Origin: Microbacteriaceae bacterium
GTDB taxonomy: Bacteria; Actinomycetota; Actinomycetes; Actinomycetales; Microbacteriaceae
Length of the DNA stretch: 64,000 nt
Assembly (NCBI GenBank): GCA_947452675.1
Contig: CANGDL010000004.1
Location: forward strand, 23,429 to 87,428
Direction: 5' to 3'
The first letter of the stretch is position 1. Each line of letters starts with the position of its first letter. Below the pieces are notes generated by a model, which ran no database searches, was not told the DNA's origin, and was given only the letters and a program-made list of their open reading frames with translations. A program made the position numbers and the translations under genes. Below, piece after piece: positions 33,306-43,115 of the stretch.

Positions 33306-33707
33306 GTGCGCAAGATCGCGGAGTCCTTTTCAGGTGGCATATTCGCCATCACTCTTTTCGTTGGTGACTTATCTGAGTCGGAACACTTCTACGGTGATCT
33401 TTTAGGTCTTCCGAAGGCGTTTGGCGACGAAGTTTCATCAATCTATCTAGCGGGATCAACCGCAATCAATCTTTTGCAAAAGTCGGCGGCTCTTGATTTA
33501 GTAACGCCAGACGCGCTATCAGAAGCCAACGCTGGAGTTCAGGCCGTCTACACCCTTCGAGTCAAAGATGTTGATCAAGTTGTTGAAGAACTTATTGCTG
33601 CCGGTGTAGTGCCGCTAAACGGGCCAATGGACAGGCCCTGGGGTGTCCGAACGGCTAGCATTGTCGACCCAGATGGTCACGTTTGGGAATTTGCAGATCA
33701 CGCATAG
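33306..33707 (+). CDS. VOC-family (glyoxalase/dioxygenase fold) protein
   Basis: A small protein of about 133 residues with a betaalphabetabetabeta VOC pattern (FAITLFVGDLSESEHFYGDLLGL near the start; ASIVDPDGHVWEFADH at the end, with a possible metal ligand). I choose GTG 33306, eight bases after the msrA stop, because a longer frame from 33207 would read 92 bases inside msrA. The substrate is unknown; VOC proteins include glyoxalases, resistance proteins and dioxygenases. Confidence 0.8.
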   Translation: MRKIAESFSGGIFAITLFVGDLSESEHFYGDLLGLPKAFGDEVSSIYLAGSTAINLLQKSAALDLVTPDALSEANAGVQAVYTLRVKDVDQVVEELIAAGVVPLNGPMDRPWGVRTASIVDPDGHVWEFADHA

Positions 33708-33854
33708 TGCCAAAGAGCAGTTTCAACAGATGAATTAACTTTCCTGAAATTCCACAGATTATTTAGACTGAAGGCGCTCGCCGTAGCAAGATCGTCAAAC
33801 TCGATGCATCACCGATTGGCAAAAGCTTTTTGGTGCATTCGAGAAAGGCATCAC

Positions 33855-34325
33855 ATGTCAGAAAACCTTTATGTGACAGGGTTGGTTGCGACCAGTCCAC
33901 GTCACCTAGTAACCCAGGATGGATTGCCAATCACATCGTTTCGATTGGCCTCATCTCAACGCCGATTTGACCGTGCGCAAAATAAGTGGCTCGATGGGGA
34001 AACAAATTGGTTCACCATCACCGGTTTTCGTCAGCTTGCGATCAACTCTGCGAACTCGGTTTCTAAAGGGGATCGAGTCGTAGTAGTCGGAAAGCTACGC
34101 GTTCGCGACTGGGATAACGGTGAACGAGCTGGTACGTCGGTTGAAATTGAAGCCGATTCAATCGGTCACGATTTAAGTTGGGGAAGTTCAAAATTCACCC
34201 GCACTGTCCTTGTCAGAGAGACTGACCCATCAGCTGAAGATACTCATGTCGATGAGCTCGCTGTGGAGAACCTCAGCGAGGAATTCCTGGTGGAGGCAGA
34301 GTTGGTTGGCACCAAGAAAAAGTAG
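33855..34325 (+). CDS. Single-stranded DNA-binding protein paralogue
   Basis: A 156-residue OB-fold protein of the SSB family (LYVTGLVATSPRHLVTQDG, then NWFTITGFRQLA and KGDRVVVVGKLRVRDW). It ends in AELVGTKKK and lacks the acidic DDDxPF tip of replicative SSBs, so it is likely an accessory SSB. The ATG at 33855 is chosen over 33804 because the family starts here and AAAGG lies upstream. It precedes ettA by about 100 bases, an arrangement also seen in mycobacteria. Confidence 0.83.
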   Translation: MSENLYVTGLVATSPRHLVTQDGLPITSFRLASSQRRFDRAQNKWLDGETNWFTITGFRQLAINSANSVSKGDRVVVVGKLRVRDWDNGERAGTSVEIEADSIGHDLSWGSSKFTRTVLVRETDPSAEDTHVDELAVENLSEEFLVEAELVGTKKK

Positions 34326-34424
34326 CTAATCATGAAAGCAGCCGGGTCAGGTGCGCCCCCTCAATCCTGGCCCGGCCCATCAGGCTAAACTTGAGGTAAA
34401 TCTACCGAAAGAGACTGATTTTTC

Positions 34425-36107
34425 ATGGCTGAATTCATCTATCAGATGATCAAAGCGCGCAAGGCGCATGGCGACAAGGTAATCCTCGATGACGTGACTC
34501 TTGCGTTTTATCCAGGAGCAAAGATTGGCGTCGTTGGTCCGAACGGTGCGGGTAAATCCACTGTTCTTAAGATCATGGCCGGCATGGATACGCCGAGCAA
34601 CGGTGAAGCGCGTCTCAGCCCTGAGCACACTGTGGGAATTCTTCTTCAGGAGCCGCCTCTCGATGAAACCTTGACCGTACTTGGCAATGTTGAGCTAGCG
34701 GTCAAAGACACGAAGGCCATGCTCGATCGCTTCAACCAGATTTCTGCCGAAATGGCCGAGCCTGACGCCGACTTCGACAAACTGCTCGAAGAAATGGGCA
34801 CCTTGCAGGAGCGAATCGATCACCTTGACGCGTGGGATCTTGACTCGCAGCTCGAGCAGGCAATGGATGCGCTTCGTTGCCCTCCTGGTGACACCTTGGT
34901 AACTAATCTTTCCGGTGGTGAACGCCGCCGAGTTGCACTGTGCAAGCTTCTACTTGAGAAACCAGATCTTTTGCTGCTTGATGAGCCAACTAACCACCTC
35001 GATGCCGAGTCAGTTCTCTGGCTTGAACAGCACTTGGCCAAATACCCAGGCGCAGTTTTGGCTGTTACACACGACCGTTACTTTCTAGATAACGTTGCCG
35101 AGTGGATTCTGGAACTCGACCGCGGTCGCGCCTATCCATACGAAGGCAACTATTCGACATACCTTGAAAAGAAGCGTGAGCGACTTGAAGTTCAAGGAAA
35201 GAAGGATGCCAAGTTGGCCAAGCGCCTCAGCGAGGAGCTCGACTGGGTGCGTTCCAGCCCTAAGGCTCGCCAGACCAAGTCCAAAGCGCGCTTGGCAAAA
35301 TATGAAGAGATGGCTGCCGAAGCTGACCGCACCAGAAAGCTCGACTTCGAAGAAATTCAGATCCCGATGGGTCCTCGCCTAGGCGACATTGTCATCGAGG
35401 CGAAGAACTTGCAAAAGGGTTTCGACGGGCGCTCACTTATCAATGGCCTAAGTTTCAGCCTTCCTCGAAACGGAATCGTCGGAGTAATCGGCCCCAATGG
35501 TGTCGGAAAGTCAACGCTATTTAAGACAATCGTTGGACTCGAGCAGCTCGATGGAGGAGATCTGAAAATCGGTGAAACCGTAAAGATTTCATACGTCGAT
35601 CAATCACGCGGCGGCATTGACCCGGCCAAAACGCTATGGGAGGTCGTCTCCGGAGGTCTCGACTACATCCAGGTTGGAAACCAGGAAATGCCTTCACGAG
35701 CTTATGTAGCCGCATTTGGCTTCAAGGGTCCAGATCAGCAGAAGCCGGCAGGTGTTCTATCGGGCGGAGAACGTAACCGTCTAAACCTCGCTCTGACTCT
35801 CAAGGAAGGTGGAAACCTCTTGCTCCTCGACGAGCCAACAAACGACTTGGATGTTGAAACCCTTGGCAGCCTTGAGAACGCCTTACTTGAGTTTCCGGGT
35901 TGTGCAGTGGTCATCACACACGATCGCTGGTTCCTCGACCGCGTGGCGTCGCACATTCTTGCCTATGAAGGTACTGATGAGAGCCCAGATCAGTGGTACT
36001 GGTTCGAAGGTAACTTCGAGGCATATGAAGAGAACAAGATTGCTCGACTTGGGGCGGACGCAGCCAAGCCTCACCGCTCAACCTACCGTCGCCTCACTCG
36101 CGACTAG
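34425..36107 (+). CDS. ettA: Energy-dependent translational throttle protein EttA (ABC-F)
   Basis: EttA binds the ribosome E site and adjusts translation to the ATP/ADP ratio. The 560-residue protein has two ABC domains without TM helices: Walker A GPNGAGKS (about 38-45) and GPNGVGKS (about 359-366), signatures LSGGERRR and LSGGERNR, Walker [13 protein letters not shown] and [12 protein letters not shown]. Between them lies the charged arm ([22 protein letters not shown]...) typical of ABC-F. Length matches EttA. A strong terminator follows. Confidence 0.95.
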   Translation: MAEFIYQMIKARKAHGDKVILDDVTLAFYPGAKIGVVGPNGAGKSTVLKIMAGMDTPSNGEARLSPEHTVGILLQEPPLDETLTVLGNVELAVKDTKAMLDRFNQISAEMAEPDADFDKLLEEMGTLQERIDHLDAWDLDSQLEQAMDALRCPPGDTLVTNLSGGERRRVALCKLLLEKPDLLLLDEPTNHLDAESVLWLEQHLAKYPGAVLAVTHDRYFLDNVAEWILELDRGRAYPYEGNYSTYLEKKRERLEVQGKKDAKLAKRLSEELDWVRSSPKARQTKSKARLAKYEEMAAEADRTRKLDFEEIQIPMGPRLGDIVIEAKNLQKGFDGRSLINGLSFSLPRNGIVGVIGPNGVGKSTLFKTIVGLEQLDGGDLKIGETVKISYVDQSRGGIDPAKTLWEVVSGGLDYIQVGNQEMPSRAYVAAFGFKGPDQQKPAGVLSGGERNRLNLALTLKEGGNLLLLDEPTNDLDVETLGSLENALLEFPGCAVVITHDRWFLDRVASHILAYEGTDESPDQWYWFEGNFEAYEENKIARLGADAAKPHRSTYRRLTRD

Positions 36108-36119
36108 GAATTATTAAAT

Positions 36120-36155
36120 CAAGAAAGCCCCCGCTCATACGTGGGGGCTTTCTTG
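36120..36155. terminator. Two-way terminator between ettA and the aminotransferase gene
   Basis: CAAGAAAGCCCCCGC, loop TCATAC, GTGGGGGCTTTCTTG: a long, nearly perfect hairpin. It can stop ettA (plus) and the convergent aminotransferase gene (minus, stop at 36175). Confidence 0.9.
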
Positions 36156-36174
36156 ATTGCTGGTTAGAGAGAAA

Positions 36175-37527
36175 CTAGCCAACCAAAGCGTGAATCGCTT
36201 CTTCAAACACGAGTTGGTGCCTATCAACGTCATCCTTGGTTGTGGTTGGGCACATCAACGCCATGTTGTGGAAAGGTGTCAGCAAGACTCCGCGGTTAGC
36301 CAAATAAAGATGCAGGAAATCTTCAAGTTCGCCATCGGCCGATTCAAACGCTGCCGTTCCGGTGATTGGGTATGGCTTTGCGAAGCGATATTCTGCGCGG
36401 GCTCCGAGTTGATTAATTGACCAAGGCAGATCGTATTTCTCGAAGAGTTCGTTGACGCCCGAAGTGAAATAGGTGGCAAGGTCAATCATTTTCGCGAAGG
36501 CGTCTTCGGTAAGCACATGCTCAAGAGTTGCTCTCATCGCCGCAACTTGAAGGGGGTTGCCGGCCAGTGTTCCACCAACGCCACCCATATCGACAAGGTC
36601 TAGGTCTGTCCGCTCCAAAACTTTCGTCGCAAAACTCTCGCTGAGTCCATATGTGCCGGTTGGAATACCACCTGCAATCGCTTTGCCCATCACGAATACG
36701 TCTGGTTCCAATCCGTCGCGCTTTGTCATTCCGCCATAACCGGCAGAGAAAGTGTGAGTCTCGTCAATGATCAGCAGAGCGTCGTATTTTCGCGTTAGTT
36801 CTCGAACACCTTCGAGGTATCCAGGTTCTGGTAACACGATGCCGATATTGGTCATTGCCGGCTCCATGAGAACGGCTGCAACATCACCGTTTTGTAGCTG
36901 TCTCTCAAGACCAACGAGGTCATTGAATTCGGCGACGCGAGAAGTTTCGGTGACATCTACCGGTGAACCGACGTTACCCGGCCGGCTCATGCCTTCACCA
37001 TCCGGGCCGACCACAATTAGGGCCTCGTCGACCGAACCGTGGTAGCAGTAAGAATTGAATAGAATCTTGGACTTACCTGTGATTGCGCGAACCAAGCGAA
37101 TGGCCCAGCGGTTGGCGTCTGTAGCTGTCAGCGAGAAGCTCCACTTAGCCATTCCAAAGCGGTCTGAGAGGTTGGCTGCAACCCATTCAGCATCCTCGGT
37201 TGGAAGCATTGTGGTCATACCACCAAGGTCTTTTACTCGTTTTGTGATCGCATCTACGACTGTCGGCGCCGAATGTCCAGCCATAGCCCCAGTGTCACCA
37301 AGCGCAAAGTCAATGTATTCGTTTCCATCGATATCCCAGATTCGATTTCCTACCGCGCGATCGAAGTAGATAGGGAATCCGCCGGCTTTTTTATTCATCC
37401 ACGTCATGGGCACACGGCCAAATAGGTGGTCGGCCTTTTCAAAAGCAGCTTTGGATTTCGGGTTTCGAGCTGCAAAAGTTGCCAGTTCGATGTTGTTCAG
37501 TTGGATTAGTCGATCGCGGTTAATCAT
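36175..37527 (-). CDS. Class III aminotransferase, substrate unknown
   Basis: A 450-residue PLP aminotransferase of the ornithine/GSA type. Asp255 in LLIIDETHT binds the cofactor nitrogen, Lys282 in VMGKAIAGG forms the Schiff base, and YHG at 162-164 stacks on the ring. It is longer than HemL, lacks the usual hem context and has an N-terminal extension; closest in style to beta-amino acid or amine transaminases. With polyamine genes elsewhere in the window, a diamine or omega-amino acid substrate is possible but unproven. tesB lies four bases upstream of it on the same strand. Confidence 0.85.
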   Translation of the reverse strand: MINRDRLIQLNNIELATFAARNPKSKAAFEKADHLFGRVPMTWMNKKAGGFPIYFDRAVGNRIWDIDGNEYIDFALGDTGAMAGHSAPTVVDAITKRVKDLGGMTTMLPTEDAEWVAANLSDRFGMAKWSFSLTATDANRWAIRLVRAITGKSKILFNSYCYHGSVDEALIVVGPDGEGMSRPGNVGSPVDVTETSRVAEFNDLVGLERQLQNGDVAAVLMEPAMTNIGIVLPEPGYLEGVRELTRKYDALLIIDETHTFSAGYGGMTKRDGLEPDVFVMGKAIAGGIPTGTYGLSESFATKVLERTDLDLVDMGGVGGTLAGNPLQVAAMRATLEHVLTEDAFAKMIDLATYFTSGVNELFEKYDLPWSINQLGARAEYRFAKPYPITGTAAFESADGELEDFLHLYLANRGVLLTPFHNMALMCPTTTKDDVDRHQLVFEEAIHALVG

Positions 37528-37531
37528 GCGT

Positions 37532-38425
37532 TTAGTTTGCCACTTCGGGTACTCGAATCATGCCCTCTTGGGCCACCGTGGCGAGCAAGACGCCTTCGTG
37601 GCTGAAGATCTTTCCGAGTGAAAGCCCGCGGCCGCCCTGAGCGCTTGGTGACTCCTGAACATAAAGCATCCATTCGTCGGCACGTCCATCTCGATGAAAC
37701 CACATGGCGTGATCCAGACTGGCTTGCTTCAAGCCCGGATGAGTCCAGGCAATGCCGTGACGGCGATAGGTGCTTTCAAGAATTGAATAATCACTCGCGT
37801 AGGCTATGGCGGCGCGATGGATGCTCGGGTCATCAGGCAGCTCACCAATCGATTTCAACCACACCGCCTGATGAGCGACGTGCTCTCCATCAACTTTGAA
37901 ATAGATTGGCGACGTCACGTAGCGCATATCGAAAGGGCGCGCCTTTGCCCAGTATTGAGCAACTGGATGAGGGCTTTCACCAATTAGTTCGGCGGCCGAT
38001 GGCAAAGTTTCTGGGCCCGGAATGCCTTCGGGAAACACATCTTGGTGATCCAGGCCGGAGTCATGCGTCTGGAATGAAGCTATCATCGAGAAAATGGCTT
38101 CACCACTCTGGAAAGCCTGTACTCGACGAGTGCTGAACGACCGACCGTCACGCAGTCGATCAACTGAAAAAGTAATTGGAAGGTTGATGTCCCCGGCTCT
38201 CAGGAAATACCCGTGAAGAGAGTGCGCCGGACGATCATCCGGGATGGTGCGTTGGGCGGCTATCAAGCTTTGGGCGAGCACCTGTCCGCCGAAAACCCTA
38301 CCGTGTGGCATCCACTGCGATGGACCGGTGAAGATGTCCTCCGTAGTCCGCGCGCCTTCCGCATCTACCAAATCAAGAGCCTTCAGAAGCTCAGCTAGGG
38401 GATCAGCTGGGATAAATGCGTTCAC
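37532..38425 (-). CDS. tesB: Acyl-CoA thioesterase II (TesB)
   Basis: TesB hydrolyses acyl-CoA to free acid and CoA. Two hotdog domains are visible: GRVFGGQVLAQSLIAAQRTI with SLHGYFLRAGDINLPITFSV first, and LDHAMWFHRDGRADEWMLYVQESPSAQGGRGLSLGKIF second (split here in two phrases). I choose GTG 38425 (298 codons) rather than ATG 38461, since GGTGGAG lies just before this GTG and the family starts here. It precedes the aminotransferase gene by four bases. Confidence 0.9.
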   Translation of the reverse strand: MNAFIPADPLAELLKALDLVDAEGARTTEDIFTGPSQWMPHGRVFGGQVLAQSLIAAQRTIPDDRPAHSLHGYFLRAGDINLPITFSVDRLRDGRSFSTRRVQAFQSGEAIFSMIASFQTHDSGLDHQDVFPEGIPGPETLPSAAELIGESPHPVAQYWAKARPFDMRYVTSPIYFKVDGEHVAHQAVWLKSIGELPDDPSIHRAAIAYASDYSILESTYRRHGIAWTHPGLKQASLDHAMWFHRDGRADEWMLYVQESPSAQGGRGLSLGKIFSHEGVLLATVAQEGMIRVPEVAN

Positions 38426-38481
38426 GACTCCACCTGTTCTGTTGGGCAAGATGCCCCACACAGGTTAGTTTAGAAGGTGAC

Positions 38482-39141
38482 ATGAACGATACCTTCACGC
38501 TGGCAGACGCCGAGACCGTCACCGATTTAAAAGCCTTCCTGCAAAGAGCGAAACGACTTGACCCCGAGGGTCTGGTAAGACTTCGCGCTTTTGGGCCTGT
38601 CTTAGCTGCTTACGTCGCGCCGATTTTTTCGGGAAATCTTATGGATTCAGGGCCAACCATCCTGGGCCTGCGCACCTGTGAACTCAAAGAGGTTGCCGAG
38701 GTTGACGGAGTGGTTCCCATCGCAGCCGTCCTTGAGCGAATCGCAAAGGTGATCAATGAAGATTTCCTCGACCTGACAATTCAGATGCCCATCTCTCAGA
38801 GAGCAGTGTGGGCTGGAATTTCGCCACCTCGTCAGGGTTGGACACAGGTCGGTTCTATCAATGAGTCACGGCTTACCCAAATAGCCAGGGATGGAATTGC
38901 CGAAGTCGCAGGAAGCCTACCGGAATCAGTTGGCGGCCCAATTGCCGCTCGCATCCGAGGTGAAATCTGGGGTCGCGGAATAGATCTTGAGACTCGCGTT
39001 CCGACCGGTGCCGCTTTTGCAGCCGCCGGCCTTGGCTTCCTAACCGAAAACGAAGAAGTCGGTCTTTTTGAAGCCGAAGGTTGGGTTCGTCTAAGCAGTG
39101 AGCACGGGCACGTCCTAGCGAAGGCGTCAACTAAGTTCTAG
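38482..39141 (+). CDS. Conserved-looking protein of unknown function
   Basis: I do not recognise this protein of 219 residues. It has no TM helix, signal or clear motif; it is mixed alpha/beta with acidic and hydrophobic stretches (LRAFGPVLAAYVAPIF; VPTGAAFAAAGLGFL). I start it at ATG 38482 because GAAGG lies just before it; a longer frame from 38416 would overlap tesB. TTGGGC and TAGTTT with 18 bases between (38442-38471) are a possible promoter. It is the only plus-strand gene between 36175 and 43056. Confidence 0.7.
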   Translation: MNDTFTLADAETVTDLKAFLQRAKRLDPEGLVRLRAFGPVLAAYVAPIFSGNLMDSGPTILGLRTCELKEVAEVDGVVPIAAVLERIAKVINEDFLDLTIQMPISQRAVWAGISPPRQGWTQVGSINESRLTQIARDGIAEVAGSLPESVGGPIAARIRGEIWGRGIDLETRVPTGAAFAAAGLGFLTENEEVGLFEAEGWVRLSSEHGHVLAKASTKF

Positions 39142-39155
39142 TCCCGCTCCGAAAA

Positions 39156-39605
39156 TCAGTCTTCGTTGGTGTTGAGCATGGCTATGGCGGCGCGATCAAG
39201 GTAGCCCCAAAGCTCTGCCTCGAGAATTGGCGCAAGTTCAAGTGAGTTGACTGCCGCACGCATGTGCTTCAGCCATCTTTCACGAGCATCACGGTTGATC
39301 TTGTATGGCATGTGGCGCATTCGTAAACGTGGATGACCTCGTTGTTCCTGATAAGTGCTTGGACCACCCCAGTACTGCTCCAGGAAAAGTTGTAGGCGTT
39401 CGGCGGCGGGACCCAAATCATCCTCGGGATACATCGGCTTTAGAACTTCGTCAGAAGCCACACCCTCATAGAATTTGGCTGCCAATTTTCTAAAAGTTTC
39501 CTTACCGCCGACCAATTCATAGAAGTTTCCGCCAACCGCCTCGCCGCTCAGTCCCTTGATTCGAACTGGCTCAATTTTGGCCTCATCGTCAAAACCGTTT
39601 GCCAC
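39156..39605 (-). CDS. glbO: Group II truncated hemoglobin
   Basis: A 149-residue 2-on-2 globin. Seen: FYELVGG, MYPEDDLG, FLEQYWGGPSTYQEQRGHP with Trp G8 and the group II WGGP motif, and HPRLRMRH with the likely heme-binding His F8. GlbO-type proteins bind O2 and may help with NO or peroxide. The GTG start overlaps the stop of the channel gene by one base (TAGTG), so both are translated together. Confidence 0.93.
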   Translation of the reverse strand: MANGFDDEAKIEPVRIKGLSGEAVGGNFYELVGGKETFRKLAAKFYEGVASDEVLKPMYPEDDLGPAAERLQLFLEQYWGGPSTYQEQRGHPRLRMRHMPYKINRDARERWLKHMRAAVNSLELAPILEAELWGYLDRAAIAMLNTNED

Positions 39606-40495
39606 TAATTCACGGCCTTGCCCGAGACTTCAATGTGAATCGGCGTCTTGGTTGTCGCTAAAGCAATCTCATTCTGGTCTAACTCGATCTTGATTCTTGC
39701 CCTAAGTTCCCGTGCAACTTCATCCGCGTGGCTTGGCCCAACCTGCTGGACAAGTCGCAGCACGACTTGCTCACCGGAGAGCAACTCAATGCCCCAAACT
39801 TCTGGTTCTCCCATAAGTTGCTTGGTGAATCGCTCATCCCGAGAAATGGAGTGTGCAGCATGCAAGATCACTTCTCGCGCTTTGTCCAGCGGAGCCGAAT
39901 ACGCAATAGGTATGTCGAGAACCACGCGAGACCAACCCTGCGACTGGTTGCCAACTCTCACTACTTCGCCATTCCGGACATACCAAAGCACACCGGAAAC
40001 ATCTCGCACCTGTGTCACTCGCAGACCAACCGATTCGACCACTCCCGTTGCTTGCCCGAGGTCCACGCTGTCACCAACGCCATACTGGTCCTCAAAGACG
40101 ATGAACAAACCGCTGATGAGGTCGCGAACGAGGCTCTGTGCTCCAAAACCGACTGCCGCACCAAGGATGCCCGCTCCGGCAACCAAGGCTCCTACGGCAA
40201 CACCAAGCTCACTTAGAACTGATGAAACCGCGGCTAATACAACTGTCCAGGTTATGAAGTTGCTGAGCACCGAGCCCAGAGTCTGAGCGCGTTGAACCAC
40301 GCGTGCGTTCTGAACCAGACCAGATGCAACAGCCGCTTTGCCATTCATACCCGAGATGATTCCGCGGATAACGCGCTTTACAGAAAGAAGAAGCAAACTG
40401 CGAGCGATCACGGCCACGACCAGGATTGTAAGGATGCGAATCGGAGTGTGCCAGACATCCCAAACTGCACCCCACCAGGTCAGAAAGCCGATCAT
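39605..40495 (-). CDS. Mechanosensitive channel, MscS family
   Basis: A 296-residue membrane channel. N-terminal TM helices (about 15-35, 75-100, 105-130) lead into the pore-helix region (VGALVAGAGILGAAVGFGAQ) and the beta domain with the MscS pattern VEDQYGVGD-SVDLGQATGVVESVGLR, then a cytoplasmic cage. It opens on membrane stretch to release solutes in osmotic shock. It is followed by glbO (one-base overlap) and preceded by pepN by 11 bases. Confidence 0.9.
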   Translation of the reverse strand: MIGFLTWWGAVWDVWHTPIRILTILVVAVIARSLLLLSVKRVIRGIISGMNGKAAVASGLVQNARVVQRAQTLGSVLSNFITWTVVLAAVSSVLSELGVAVGALVAGAGILGAAVGFGAQSLVRDLISGLFIVFEDQYGVGDSVDLGQATGVVESVGLRVTQVRDVSGVLWYVRNGEVVRVGNQSQGWSRVVLDIPIAYSAPLDKAREVILHAAHSISRDERFTKQLMGEPEVWGIELLSGEQVVLRLVQQVGPSHADEVARELRARIKIELDQNEIALATTKTPIHIEVSGKAVN

Positions 40496-40506
40496 CGGAC
40501 GCCCCT

Positions 40507-43056
40507 TTATTTACTCTGAGTTTGGCACTTGAGCGCTCGCTCAAGGTTGTCTAGATTCTCCACCAAAATACGGTGCAATGCTGGGATTGCCTTGAATTTA
40601 GGTTCGGCAATTGCTCTCCGCGCCACTTCAGCCGTTGCCTCGTCGGCAAGCTGTATTGGGAAGAGGTTGACCAATAAGTACTCGGCAATCTTGAAAGCGT
40701 GCAGCTCCCAAATTGCAAGAGCGCTGTCGAAATATTTCTGAACGTAAGGGCGAAGAAGCTCTGTATCGATAACACGATTGAATGCCATGCTCGCAGCCTG
40801 AACGTGAGCATTCGACAATTCTTTCGTTTCGGTCAACAGGCGCCAAGTCGCTTCCTTATTTTCGGCCGTTGGGATTGCGGCGCGCGCACCGGCAGCGGCC
40901 TTTTCGCCGTTAGCGGTTCGATCTGATTCGACTAGTTTGGCAATCTCACTTTCTCCAGCTTCACCGGCAACCACCAATCCCGTGAGCAATTCCCACTTGA
41001 GGTCAGCGTCAATGGTTAGTCCTTCGAGTGTCTCCTCGCCGGAGAGCAGCGCCCGAAGAGCCGTGAGCTGTTCTCCCGAACGCGCGAATAGGGCAAAGAA
41101 TTTCGTGAATTGCAACTGTGCGTCGCTGCCGGCAACGGCGGTGCGAGCCAAATGAAGCAAACCATCTGCGATCTGAATAAGAGCCAATTGCCTCTTTTCG
41201 ACACTGACATAGAGATTTGCTGTCGTTACCAATTGACGAAGAAGCGTCATCATCGTCGTTGATTCTGTTTCAGTGGCGATGTGGGCCAACACTAAACGAA
41301 CGAAATCGGCCGGGTCTGCTTCTGCATCGCGGGATGCATCAAGCGCGGCACCCCAAACGATGGTGCGCGCAAGTGGGTCCTCAATGTCGCTGAGGTGTTC
41401 TAGTGCTGTTGCCCATGATGTCTGATCGAGGCGAATCTTGGCATAGGCCAGGTCGCCGTCGTTGAGCAGAATCAAGGCAGGTTGCTTCAGGCCAACCAGC
41501 TGAGATACGTGGGTGCGTTCGCCGTCAACGTCCAACTCGATTTGGCTAGTTCGCTGAAGCTTGCCGCTAATTAGGTCATAGAACCCAATTGCCATGCGGT
41601 GTGGACGAATTGTTGGCTGGCTTGCGATCGCTGACTGCTGAATTACGAAGTGAGTAATGGTGCCGTTTTCAGAGATGGTCAACTCTGGCTTTAGTGTGTT
41701 GACACCAGCTGTCTCTAGCCAAAGCTTTGACCAGCTCTTGAGCTCGCGACCCGAGGTCTTTTCCAACTCAACCAAGAGGTCTTTTAGCTCAGTGTTCTTG
41801 AACGCATGCTTTTTAAAGTATTGCGAGACACCAGCCAGGAATTTATCTTGACCGACCCAGGCAACTAACTGCTTGAGTACAGCGGCTCCCTTGGCATAGG
41901 TAATGCCGTCAAAGTTCACTTGAACGTCTTGAAGGTCATTGATTTCGGCGACGATTGGGTGAGTAGAAGGTAGCTGGTCCTGACGGAAAGCCCATGACTT
42001 CTCTAGTGACGCGAAGGTTGACCAAGTGTTCTTCCACTCGGTTGCTTCAGCAACTGCAAGGTGAGATGCATACTCAGCGAAAGATTCGTTCAACCACAAG
42101 TCGTTCCACCACTGCATGGTTACTAGGTCTCCGAACCACATATGAGCCAATTCGTGCAAGATCGTGATGACGCGGCGTTCACGAATTGCGTCTGTGACCT
42201 TGGAACGGAAAACATAGGTTTCGGTGAACGTGACCGCTCCAGCATTTTCCATGGCCCCAGCGTTGAACTCGGGTACGAAGAGCTGGTCATACTTGTCGAA
42301 CGGATACGGATAGTCGAACGCCTTCTCGAAAAACTCGAAACCTTCGCGAGTCTTGTCGAGGATGTAGTCAGCGTCTAGGAATTCGGTCATTGAGGCACGT
42401 GCAAATACTCCAAGAGGGATGATCCGGCCGTCACTGCTGGTGAGTTCACTTCGCACTTCGCTGTATGGGCCAGCGATAAGCGCGGTGATGTAACTAGAGA
42501 TAACCGGTGTTGGCTCAAAGGCCCAAGTGGCTCTGCCATCCCCGTGAAGAGTCGGTGCTGGTGTTGCCTGGTTAGACACAACTTTCCAATTTTCAGGCGC
42601 GGTCACTGTGAATTTAAAAGTCGCCTTGAGTGATGGTTGCTCGAAAACTGCAAAAACGCGTCGTGAATCTGGGACTTCGAACTGCGAATAGAGATAAACC
42701 TCGTTATCGACTGGGTCAACGAAGCGGTGTAGCCCCTCGCCAGTGTTCGTATAAAAAGCATCGGCGTCAACGACTAGCTCATTTTCAGCTTTTAGGTTTT
42801 CAAGTTGAATACGGGTTCCATCGGAAACGACGGAAACATCTAAAGTTTCGCCGTTGAACACCACTGAGTGAACCTGAGCTGTGATCGCATCAATAAATGT
42901 GCTTGCTCCCACCTCATTTGCTGAGAATCGAACTTTTGTGGTCGTTCGGAAGGTCTTTTCGCTAGTGGTGAGGTCAAGAGCTATCTCATAGCTTTGAACC
43001 TTCAAAAGCTCAGCGCGAACGCCTGCTTCGATGCGAGTTAGGTTTTCTCCAGGCAT
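40507..43056 (-). CDS. pepN: Aminopeptidase N (M1 metallopeptidase)
   Basis: PepN removes N-terminal residues from peptides in the cytoplasm. The 849-residue protein has the exopeptidase motif GAMEN (267-271), the zinc site HELAH (301-305) and Glu324 in NESFAEY. I use ATG 43056 (MPGENLTR..., the usual actinobacterial start, with GGAG upstream) rather than a TTG at 43068. The C-terminal ERAP-like helical domain is complete. It is the first gene of the pepN-mscS-glbO unit and divergent from rpiB. Confidence 0.95.
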   Translation of the reverse strand: MPGENLTRIEAGVRAELLKVQSYEIALDLTTSEKTFRTTTKVRFSANEVGASTFIDAITAQVHSVVFNGETLDVSVVSDGTRIQLENLKAENELVVDADAFYTNTGEGLHRFVDPVDNEVYLYSQFEVPDSRRVFAVFEQPSLKATFKFTVTAPENWKVVSNQATPAPTLHGDGRATWAFEPTPVISSYITALIAGPYSEVRSELTSSDGRIIPLGVFARASMTEFLDADYILDKTREGFEFFEKAFDYPYPFDKYDQLFVPEFNAGAMENAGAVTFTETYVFRSKVTDAIRERRVITILHELAHMWFGDLVTMQWWNDLWLNESFAEYASHLAVAEATEWKNTWSTFASLEKSWAFRQDQLPSTHPIVAEINDLQDVQVNFDGITYAKGAAVLKQLVAWVGQDKFLAGVSQYFKKHAFKNTELKDLLVELEKTSGRELKSWSKLWLETAGVNTLKPELTISENGTITHFVIQQSAIASQPTIRPHRMAIGFYDLISGKLQRTSQIELDVDGERTHVSQLVGLKQPALILLNDGDLAYAKIRLDQTSWATALEHLSDIEDPLARTIVWGAALDASRDAEADPADFVRLVLAHIATETESTTMMTLLRQLVTTANLYVSVEKRQLALIQIADGLLHLARTAVAGSDAQLQFTKFFALFARSGEQLTALRALLSGEETLEGLTIDADLKWELLTGLVVAGEAGESEIAKLVESDRTANGEKAAAGARAAIPTAENKEATWRLLTETKELSNAHVQAASMAFNRVIDTELLRPYVQKYFDSALAIWELHAFKIAEYLLVNLFPIQLADEATAEVARRAIAEPKFKAIPALHRILVENLDNLERALKCQTQSK

Positions 43057-43080
43057 GGCAGTCTCCAATGACTTGTCGTG

Positions 43081-43115
43081 ACAATGTAAGTAGCCTAAAC
43101 CAGTAAAATCGTCAC
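43081..43115 (+). promoter_or_regulatory. Predicted leaderless promoter of rpiB
   Basis: TAAAAT (43104-43109, five of six consensus bases) lies six bases before the ATG of rpiB, and no ribosome site is present. The -35 at 17 bases is poor (ACAATG). An inverted repeat TTGTC-GT-GACAA lies at 43073-43084. Confidence 0.45.

Noticed and set aside
39648..40286. 212-codon plus-strand frame opposite the MscS channel gene
   Set aside because: Composition is Ser/Thr/Arg-rich as expected of an antisense shadow; the MscS frame has clear family motifs.
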